Assembly (NCBI RefSeq): GCF_934371575.1 | Contig: NZ_CAKRNY010000055.1 | Coordinates: 1 to 21,836 of the forward strand | Length of the DNA stretch: 21,836 bases | Direction of reading: 5' to 3' | DNA from: an uncultured Blautia sp. | GTDB lineage: Bacteria; Bacillota; Clostridia; Lachnospirales; Lachnospiraceae | Shown here: in pieces, positions 16,752-21,836 of the stretch | Layout: the number at the start of each line of letters is the position of its first letter | Position numbering within the stretch: the stretch's first letter is position 1 | Translations under genes and position numbers: made by a program | The notes under the pieces: model-generated | The model's database searches: none | What the model saw: only the letters and a program-made list of their open reading frames with translations | Told to the model about the DNA's origin: nothing

Positions 16752-16904
16752 ATGCCAACAGATGTTCAGTTCAAATATGAATTGCGCAAGCGTTTAACTG
16801 AGTTAAACCAGAAGTTAGAATTGCTGGATCAGCAGGAATATGAGAAGCTGAAATCAGTATTGAAGCAGGAAATTGCAGATATAGAGGCGAGTTTGCAGGA
16901 TTGA
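16752..16904 (+). CDS. Small hypothetical protein (50 aa, helical)
   Basis: Unrecognised small protein of 50 residues beginning MPTDVQFKYELRKRL. GGAGG at 16739-16743 lies 8 bases before the ATG at 16752. An ATG at 16737 is in frame but overlaps this ribosome binding site, so 16752 is preferred. The protein is rich in leucine, glutamate and lysine with heptad-like spacing and is probably one long helical hairpin or coiled coil. It has no cysteine, signal or membrane segment. It has its own promoter and operator and ends 5 bases before the hairpin element at 16910. I believe similar MPxDxQFK-type small proteins occur in Lachnospiraceae, but I cannot give a function. Confidence 0.65.
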   Translation: MPTDVQFKYELRKRLTELNQKLELLDQQEYEKLKSVLKQEIADIEASLQD

Positions 16905-16909
16905 GTTTA

Positions 16910-17026
16910 ACCGAATCAAGCAAGTCCCCTGCTAGGGTTGCGCAAAGCAATAAGCAGTGGGTTGGGACTTGCTTGTATCAGGAGTGGTGCAAGCCACTCC
17001 TGATAAGCTGCGAAGCAGCATTCGGT
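16910..17026. repeat. Compact multi-hairpin element with four-way-junction fold
   Basis: A closing helix ACCGAAT/ATTCGGT (16910-16916 with 17020-17026) encloses three arms with one unpaired base between helices. Arm 1 is a 12-bp perfect helix, 16917-16928 with 16964-16975, and carries inner helices CTGCT/AGCAG and TTGC/GCAA. Arm 2 is 12 bp, 16976-16987 with 16994-17005. Arm 3 is GCTGC-GAA-GCAGC (17007-17019). A further hairpin, AAGCGGA/TCCGCTT, follows at 17043-17065. It may be a structured RNA or a non-autonomous mobile hairpin element. No coding potential is seen. Confidence 0.75.
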
Positions 17027-17157
17027 GTAGAGCCACGTAGCGAAGCGGACCTGGAATATCCGCTTGACAAGAAAACGTAAGATAAGAGATTTATGGAAAT
17101 TATTCCAAGATTGATAACGGGATAAAACTCGCTTCTTTTCTATATACTGTCATTATT

Positions 17158-18435
17158 TTAGATCACTTTTCGTCCCTGTACATATTTTCCAACCAGATTT
17201 CTGTCATCAGACAGATAAACCAGTCGTTCCAGTCTGTCACGGCTGGAAATCTCCTGCGGATGGCGGATATTACTGTCATCAAGTACCATGGCATCGAATT
17301 CATAGCCATTCTCGAAGCTTCCCACTTTTCCGAAGAAGGAACCGCCGCCGATGGTTGCCATGTAGAAGGCTTCTTCCAGAGTGATTGGTGCCAGTGTCTG
17401 GTCCATCAGTCTCCAGCGAAGTTTGGAAACCTGGATGGTATCTGCAATGGCGCGGAACATAGAAAGGGAAAAACCGCCGGCAACATCGGTTCCAAGTCCT
17501 ACGCGAAGTCCCATATCAAGATAGCGGCGAATTGGTGCGATTCCAGAGGCAATATCAGTGTTGGATTCCGGACAGTGAGCAATATAGACGCCCTGGTCTT
17601 TGATCATCTGTAGTTCTTCGTCTGTAGAATGTACACAGTGTGCCATGATGGTGGGGCAGGCTCCACCAAACAGTCCGAACATGTCATATGCATCTCCATA
17701 GAATCTGCTTGCAGGGCAAAGTTCTTTTACCCATGCGATTTCCCCGAAATTCTCAGACAGATGGGACTGAACCGGAAGATGATATTCCTTCTGGATTTTT
17801 CCAAGCTCGGTCATCAGTTCATCTGTACAGGATGGAGTGAAACGTGGCGTCAGGATAGGATAAGTGTGGTCATAACGATCCCTGATCTCATCCAGCCACT
17901 GACGTGTATCAGCAGCGGAAGCCTGTGCGCTTTCTTCCTGGAGCTCCGGAGCTCCGTTGCGGTCCATATTTACTTTTCCAACCATTGTAGTCAGACCGCT
18001 TTCCTCCAGCATATCCATGAGAAGCTCTGTGGCCGGACGGTGTAAGGTGGCGAAAATACAGGCTCTGGTGGTAAAGCTGTGCTTCAGGTCATCTACGAAA
18101 ATGGAGTAGGCCTTTTTCGCATAAGACAGGTCTGCATATCGTGCTTCCTGGGGGAAGGTAATGGTATTTAGCCAGTCAAGAAGCTCCAGATCCATGCCGG
18201 TTCCACGGTAAGCGTACTGTGGAGCATGAAGATGAAGGTCTGTAAAGCCTGGAATAATCAGGCGGTCACCCATATCTTCTGTTGGAATATCCTTGTATTT
18301 ATCAGGGAGCTGGGAAAATACACCTGCGCAGATGCCGTTTTCGCACACAACATAGGAATTTTCTGCGAAAACAAGCTCATGCTGGTCTTTGCTGTAACAG
18401 ATAGTACCTTTCAATGCAAATGATTCATTTTTCAT
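17158..18435 (-). CDS. guaD: Guanine deaminase
   Basis: Zinc amidohydrolase of 425 residues that converts guanine to xanthine and ammonia in the cytoplasm. Metal-site and family motifs are PGFTDLHLHAPQY (H68, H70), the block LTPRFTPSCTDELM, VQSHLSEN, MAHCVHS, and GLGTDVAGG with the catalytic-site aspartate. The ATG at 18435 follows AAAGGATG; the frame is open 29 codons further upstream, but that part would lie in the riboswitch leader and is not family-like. The upstream guanine riboswitch supports the substrate. There is no clear terminator after the stop; the multi-hairpin element lies 130 bases beyond it. Confidence 0.92.
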   Translation of the reverse strand: MKNESFALKGTICYSKDQHELVFAENSYVVCENGICAGVFSQLPDKYKDIPTEDMGDRLIIPGFTDLHLHAPQYAYRGTGMDLELLDWLNTITFPQEARYADLSYAKKAYSIFVDDLKHSFTTRACIFATLHRPATELLMDMLEESGLTTMVGKVNMDRNGAPELQEESAQASAADTRQWLDEIRDRYDHTYPILTPRFTPSCTDELMTELGKIQKEYHLPVQSHLSENFGEIAWVKELCPASRFYGDAYDMFGLFGGACPTIMAHCVHSTDEELQMIKDQGVYIAHCPESNTDIASGIAPIRRYLDMGLRVGLGTDVAGGFSLSMFRAIADTIQVSKLRWRLMDQTLAPITLEEAFYMATIGGGSFFGKVGSFENGYEFDAMVLDDSNIRHPQEISSRDRLERLVYLSDDRNLVGKYVQGRKVI

Positions 18436-18535
18436 ATTAACACATCCTTTCAGCAGAAGGGGTGAAGGTGAGAAAAGGTTCGGAAAAGAAAAAACCACCC
18501 GAAAAATGTCGCACCTGCACACAACCTCGCATGCA

Positions 18536-18599
18536 GCTTATAGACAACTATTAGGGTAGCTGGTAGAGACGTCCAACCAGATTATGGACTTATATAAGC
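18536..18599 (-). ncRNA. Purine riboswitch, guanine type
   Basis: On the minus strand, P1 is GCTTATA/TATAAGC. P2 is about AGTCCA with TTGGAC and has an L2 loop ending in TGG. The J2/3 segment is GTCTCTACC, matching GTTTCTACC except for one base. P3 is CAGCTA/TAGTTG with loop CCCTAA. The base before the last P1 strand is C, the position called C74, which selects guanine rather than adenine. The expression platform is not clear: a CTGCATGC/GTGTGCAG hairpin follows but is several bases from the nearest U run. The rest of the leader to 18436 shows nothing else. Confidence 0.88.
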
Positions 18600-18620
18600 G
18601 TTAGCAGTTTTTATAACTTT

Positions 18621-18649
18621 ATTGTACAGGGTATGGGTGGCAGAAGCAA
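18621..18649 (-). promoter_or_regulatory. Promoter of the guanine riboswitch-guaD transcript
   Basis: On the minus strand, TTGCTT (18649-18644) and TACAAT (18626-18621) have a 17-base spacer. The start site would be near 18614, just before the riboswitch aptamer. Confidence 0.72.
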
Positions 18650-18696
18650 GTGGAAAATTGTAAAACTTTTTCTTTTTTCATACCATTTCGAATAAA

Positions 18697-18718
18697 GATA
18701 CTATATAATGATACTATA
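18697..18718 (+). promoter_or_regulatory. -10 box and direct repeat before the thioesterase
   Basis: TATAAT at 18704-18709 has no good -35. It is embedded between two copies of GATACTATA (18697-18705 and 18710-18718), 13 bp apart. The repeat could be a regulator site or simply duplicated promoter sequence. Confidence 0.4.
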
Positions 18719-18750
18719 CTAAACGTACTTGAAAAAGGAGATTGACATTT

Positions 18751-19461
18751 ATGAGTTACAGCTTTAAGGGACGTGTAAGATACAGTGAAATTGGAGAAAA
18801 CGGATGCCTGACTCTTCCGGGAATACAGGATTATTATCAGGATTGCTGTACTTTTCAGTCAGAAGAAATCGGACAGGGTATGGCGGAGCTTGAAAAAAGG
18901 CAGAGAGCCTGGGTGTTGTCTTCCTGGCAGATCGTGGTGAATCGCTATCCGAAACTGGGCGAAACAATTGTTGCATCAACAGCGCCATATGATTTCAGGG
19001 GATTTCTGGGAATGCGTAATTTTACCCTGAAGACAGAAGCCGGAGAGCTTTTGTCCTATGCGAACAGCATCTGGACCAATATTGATACAGGAACCGGTAT
19101 TCCGGCAAGACTTACCGAAGAAGATACCAGAGGTTATGTACTGGATGAAAAACTGGACATGGATTATGCCTCCCGCAAGATCGCATTGCCTGAGGGCATG
19201 GTGAGGAGTGAGCCTTTTGCCATTCAGAAGCATCATCTGGATACTCATCATCATGTGAATAATTGCCAGTATATCCGAATGGCAGCAGATTATCTGCCTG
19301 AGGGATTTGCAATTTACCAGATGCGTGCAGAGTATAAGAAACAGGCTCTGCTGGGGGATGTTTTTTACCCTTCGGTGAAGACAGAAGAGAAGAAGATTAC
19401 CGTGGCGCTTTCCGCAGAAGCCGGGGAGCCGTATGCAATTGTAGAATTTACCATGAAGTGA
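18751..19461 (+). CDS. Acyl-ACP thioesterase
   Basis: Cytoplasmic thioesterase of 236 residues with the FatA/FatB-like double hotdog fold. It releases free fatty acids from acyl carrier protein. The first hotdog runs over about residues 1-130 with a conserved W in VLSSWQIVV. The second starts near 150, and the block HHLDTHHHVNNCQYI has D164, H168 and N170 in the catalytic region. The start at 18751 follows AAAGGAG; an in-frame TTG at 18742 is not needed. The chain length released cannot be told. The AraC gene converges on it with only 17 bases between the stops. Confidence 0.9.
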   Translation: MSYSFKGRVRYSEIGENGCLTLPGIQDYYQDCCTFQSEEIGQGMAELEKRQRAWVLSSWQIVVNRYPKLGETIVASTAPYDFRGFLGMRNFTLKTEAGELLSYANSIWTNIDTGTGIPARLTEEDTRGYVLDEKLDMDYASRKIALPEGMVRSEPFAIQKHHLDTHHHVNNCQYIRMAADYLPEGFAIYQMRAEYKKQALLGDVFYPSVKTEEKKITVALSAEAGEPYAIVEFTMK

Positions 19462-19478
19462 AAATACATATAAATTGA

Positions 19479-20318
19479 CTACTTTGCATACAGTTTCCGG
19501 TACTGCCGCGGGGACATGCCGACCTTTTTCTGGAAGATCTGCGAAAAATAGGACTGGGAAGAAAATCCGGAGGTGGTAGCCACCTGTGTTACTGACAGAT
19601 TCGAGGAGGTCAGCAGCTCTTTGCTTGCTTTCAGCCGACGTTCTGTCAGATAATTAATAGGAGACTGACCGATGCATTCAGTAAAAGAGTGTGCCAGATA
19701 AAACTTATTAATATGTGTAATTTCTGCCAAAGAATCCAGGGTTATGTTTTGGGAATAATTTACATCAATGTAGCGCTTGGCGAGGGCACATTCTCTGGAA
19801 AGCTGGAAGGAAGAGTCCGAAATAATGGACAGATTCTGCTTCCGGGAAATATATACCAGAAGAACCTGAAGAAGTCCGTGACACACTTTCTCAAAGCCTG
19901 GCTTTTTGTCCTGAAATTCCCGCATCATCAATTGTGCGAAATTAATAAACTGATTCTTGTCGGAACCATAGCTGTAGAAACTGTATCCTTTAATGCTGTC
20001 CTGTTCTGGATCTGTAAATGAAAAGGCAAGCCCATCTACGCCGAACACAATGTATTCCATTGGATTATCTGAAAAGGTTTTTTCTGTGTGCTCCACATTA
20101 GGATTAATGATTACCAGGTCATCCTGCTTTACGGAGATTCTGTTATCTTCTATATAAAATACGCCTTCACCGTGCAGAATATAAAAAAGTTCTGAAAACT
20201 GATGAGTATGGGGATGAGAGTGCCAGTCACCTTCATATTTGGAAATGGAAATATAGCGAAGCCTGAAGTCTTCACGGCTGCTGTCAGCGAATTCAAGATT
20301 AATAAAATCATTGCTCAT
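19479..20318 (-). CDS. AraC-family transcriptional regulator
   Basis: Regulator of 279 residues. The N-terminal cupin sensing domain covers about 10-130, with HSHPHTHQFSELFYILHGEG and PNVEHTEKTF. The C-terminal double helix-turn-helix domain covers about 180-278: ITLDSLAEITHINKFYLAHSF, and a second helix-turn-helix in LSVTQVATTSGFSSQSYFSQIF, then GMSPRQYRK. Such regulators often sense sugars or other small molecules and activate nearby genes; the ligand is unknown. It is divergent from the zinc-ribbon gene at 20561 across an AT-rich gap of 240 bases, which may hold its target sites. Confidence 0.93.
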   Translation of the reverse strand: MSNDFINLEFADSSREDFRLRYISISKYEGDWHSHPHTHQFSELFYILHGEGVFYIEDNRISVKQDDLVIINPNVEHTEKTFSDNPMEYIVFGVDGLAFSFTDPEQDSIKGYSFYSYGSDKNQFINFAQLMMREFQDKKPGFEKVCHGLLQVLLVYISRKQNLSIISDSSFQLSRECALAKRYIDVNYSQNITLDSLAEITHINKFYLAHSFTECIGQSPINYLTERRLKASKELLTSSNLSVTQVATTSGFSSQSYFSQIFQKKVGMSPRQYRKLYAK

Positions 20319-20345
20319 AAATAAATATCCTCTTAAATTATACTT

Positions 20346-20374
20346 GTTGTATAAAATGATGATACCAGGGTCAA
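20346..20374 (-). promoter_or_regulatory. Promoter of the AraC gene
   Basis: On the minus strand, TTGACC (20374-20369) and TACAAC (20351-20346) have a 17-base spacer, about 30 bases before the start codon. The -10 is imperfect. Confidence 0.55.
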
Positions 20375-20491
20375 AAACAAAATATCGAAATAAAGCTGTT
20401 TTCTAAATAATATTATACATAAAAATTTATAAAAAAGACAGTGCTTTAATAACGAAAAAGCAAAAAATATAACAAAACAAGCAACAAAAAA

Positions 20492-20520
20492 TTGATATTA
20501 ATTATCGAAACTGTTATATT
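20492..20520 (+). promoter_or_regulatory. Promoter of the zinc-ribbon membrane protein
   Basis: TTGATA (20492-20497) and TATATT (20515-20520) have a 17-base spacer. The surrounding gap from 20319 to 20560 is very AT-rich and otherwise shows only the divergent AraC promoter. Confidence 0.6.
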
Positions 20521-20560
20521 CCTTATAACAAAACTTTACAAAGGATTAAGGAGGAAAGGT

Positions 20561-21073
20561 ATGAATGAATTTTTAACGGAAAAAGGGAAAAAAAGCGGAG
20601 TCATAAAGCGGACCTTATGTGGAATCGCTGCATTTATGTCATTGGCAGCTTTTGCTGCCGGATATGAATTTATTTCCGAAAAAAGATGGAGCATGATGGC
20701 CATAGAGTGGGTGATCGGATTGCTTCTTCTCTATCCCACTTTTCGGGAGATACAGAAAGTAATTCTTTTGGGGCAGGCGGGGAAAATTGCCCAGTGGTTT
20801 TCGGCCTATGCAGAGAGCACCATTACTTTTGGCAAGCTGGAGACAGAGATGAAGCCCGGAATTGTAAAAAATATCCAGAGGCTTTTATCCAAAGGATATC
20901 TTAAAAATCTTCAGGTTGATAAAGAGGGTGGATTTATCAGAATTACCGCGCCAAATCATCAGGTGAAGAAACATACTTATATCACCGTTACTTGTCCATG
21001 CTGTGGAGGTAAAAATCAGATCATTCAGGGGCGTCTGACGAATTGTGAGTATTGCGGACAGCCATTGGAGTAG
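20561..21073 (+). CDS. Small membrane protein with C-terminal zinc ribbon
   Basis: Unrecognised protein of 170 residues. The start at 20561 follows AAGGAGGAAAGG. A basic N-terminus is followed by two membrane helices at about 18-38 and 46-62. The cytoplasmic part, about 63-130, includes a helical/winged-looking stretch (GIVKNIQRLLSKGYLKNLQV). The C-terminus has a zinc ribbon with C145-x2-C148 and C162-x2-C165 (CPCCGG and CEYCGQ). The layout suggests a membrane-bound sensor or assembly factor. Its neighbours are the AraC regulator and the interrupted oxidoreductase; they do not define a pathway. Confidence 0.82.
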   Translation: MNEFLTEKGKKSGVIKRTLCGIAAFMSLAAFAAGYEFISEKRWSMMAIEWVIGLLLLYPTFREIQKVILLGQAGKIAQWFSAYAESTITFGKLETEMKPGIVKNIQRLLSKGYLKNLQVDKEGGFIRITAPNHQVKKHTYITVTCPCCGGKNQIIQGRLTNCEYCGQPLE

Positions 21074-21166
21074 AAAAAACTTAAATATTTTTGTTGTTTT
21101 GCATAAAAAAACAAAGGATTTCAAAGAAAAAAAGAAGAATATAATATAGTTTCTTTAAGGATCCAT

Positions 21167-21175
21167 TGTTATAAT
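21167..21175 (+). promoter_or_regulatory. Extended -10 promoter before the oxidoreductase
   Basis: TGTTATAAT is a perfect extended -10 element (TGn plus TATAAT); the -35 region is weak (TAGTTT at 21147). It lies about 110 bases before the start codon. Within the leader, AAGGAGG at 21213-21219 sits between AATTTAA and TTAAATT arms with no ATG behind it. Confidence 0.5.
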
Positions 21176-21282
21176 ATGAGCATGTTGAAACAAAACACTC
21201 AGGTGTAAATTTAAGGAGGATTTTTAAATTAGGCAAAGCAGGTTTTGGAAAAGATAAATAGATAGAAAGGTGGTTAACATAA

Positions 21283-21765
21283 ATGAAATTAGGTATTCTT
21301 GGAGCAGGGAACATAGCGGTTCAGATGGCAAAAACAGTAGCCGGGATGAAGGACGCTGAGAATTATGCAGTGGCAGCCAGAACTTTGGAGCGTGCGCAGG
21401 CATTTGCAGAAAAAAATGGTGTTTCCAAAGCATACGGTTCTTATGAGGAAATGCTGGCAGATCCTGAGGTTGATCTGGTCTACATTGCAACACCTCATTC
21501 CCATCATTATCTTCACGCAAAAATGTGTCTGGAAGCAGGAAAAAATGTACTCTGCGAAAAATCCTTCACTGTAAATGCAGAACAGGCAAGGAAGCTGTTT
21601 GCCTTGGCAAAGGAGAAAAATCTACTGATCACAGAGGCAATCTGGACAAGATATATGCCATCGAGAAAGATGATCGATGATATTATTGCAAGTGGTGTGA
21701 TCGGTGAAGTGACTTCATTGACTGCGAACCTGAATTATGCCATCAGTGAAGTGGAGCGTATATGA
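21283..21765 (+). CDS. Gfo/Idh/MocA oxidoreductase, 3' half lost to terminal repeat
   Basis: N-terminal half, 160 residues, of an NAD(P)-dependent oxidoreductase that normally has about 320. The Rossmann motif is GILGAGNIA (residues 4-12). VDLVYIATPHSHHYLHAKMC and the EKS(F) version of the EKP motif follow. The reading frame is normal up to VERI and then meets TGA at 21763-21765, the first bases of the 74-bp repeat. The substrate-binding domain is missing. The gene is therefore most likely disrupted by a mobile element, with the rest beyond the window. The start follows AGAAAGGTGG. Confidence 0.88.
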   Translation: MKLGILGAGNIAVQMAKTVAGMKDAENYAVAARTLERAQAFAEKNGVSKAYGSYEEMLADPEVDLVYIATPHSHHYLHAKMCLEAGKNVLCEKSFTVNAEQARKLFALAKEKNLLITEAIWTRYMPSRKMIDDIIASGVIGEVTSLTANLNYAISEVERI

Positions 21766-21836
21766 TGCTAGAATATAAATAGTACAAGCCAAAATGAGAA
21801 ATCCAAAATACACATAAGCATGATACAATAGAGACA
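21763..21836. repeat. Terminal inverted repeat, right copy (74 bp)
   Basis: Exact reverse complement of 4-77. Reading outward it contains TACAAT at 21824-21829, a possible -10 box. It begins at the point where the oxidoreductase coding sequence breaks off, so 21763 (or a base or two before it) is probably the end of an inserted element. Confidence 0.85.

Noticed and set aside
16910..17026. tRNA or tmRNA-like cloverleaf
   Set aside because: The closing helix is 7 bp, but arm lengths are wrong and there is no T-loop, anticodon arm or CCA end.
17064..17157. Promoter starting with TTGACA at 17064
   Set aside because: No -10 box at the right distance and no plus-strand gene follows.
17260..18045. 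Two plus-strand ORFs opposite guanine deaminase
   Set aside because: Shadows of the well-supported guaD gene; no promoter or ribosome binding site.
1..21836. Composite transposon carrying the urease island
   Set aside because: No transposase gene and no target duplication can be seen; the inverted ends are equally explained by assembly ending at a repeat.
1..21836. CRISPR array, tRNA, rRNA or prophage genes
   Set aside because: No regular spaced repeats, no RNA gene sequences and no phage proteins were found on either strand.

Overview
The window looks like chromosome from a gut Firmicute of the Lachnospiraceae type (Blautia or Ruminococcus-like). The reasons are moderately AT-rich DNA, strong AGGAGG ribosome binding sites, sigma-A promoters with 17-nt spacers, U-tailed intrinsic terminators, a purine riboswitch, a LytTR two-component pair and a domain-permuted GH3 enzyme. 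The taxonomic call is inference; there is no rRNA or marker gene here.

Layout. (1) 118-5473: a LytTR response regulator and an AgrC-like sensor kinase, then a membrane-anchored permuted GH3 glycosidase. Two 13-bp direct repeats exactly 21 bp apart sit just upstream of the GH3 -10 box, which has no recognisable -35, so this is probably a sensor-regulator-target unit. (2) 5588-7116: a HipA-like kinase and an unrecognised small partner gene. (3) 7156-13121: a complete urease operon, ureA-ureB-ureC-ureI-ureE-ureF-ureG-ureD, with a strong promoter, a palindrome upstream of it and an intrinsic terminator inside the leader. The cluster contains the three structural subunits, a UreI/AmiS urea channel and all four nickel-insertion factors, so it should take up urea and hydrolyse it to ammonia and CO2. 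No nickel transporter is visible. (4) 13166-15717: a MATE transporter and a CobW/G3E GTPase with its own promoter and terminator. (5) 15727-16390 (minus): an MntA/HepT-type nucleotidyltransferase/HEPN toxin-antitoxin pair. (6) 16667-17065: a 50-aa coiled-coil-like protein with its own promoter and a palindromic operator, followed directly by a compact multi-hairpin element that folds on paper into a nearly gapless four-way junction. (7) 17158-18649 (minus): guanine deaminase behind a guanine-type purine riboswitch. (8) 18751-21073: acyl-ACP thioesterase, AraC regulator (minus) and a small membrane zinc-ribbon protein. (9) 21283-21765: the first half of a Gfo/Idh/MocA oxidoreductase.

The two ends of the window are a perfect 74-bp inverted repeat (4-77 and 21763-21836). 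The right copy cuts the oxidoreductase gene and supplies its stop codon. The simplest reading is that both ends run into copies of one repeated mobile element, which probably also explains why the sequence ends where it does.

The best candidates for something undescribed are the four-way-junction element with its neighbouring small protein, the HipA-like kinase with its unknown partner, the leader terminator of the urease operon, and the LytTR-controlled permuted GH3.
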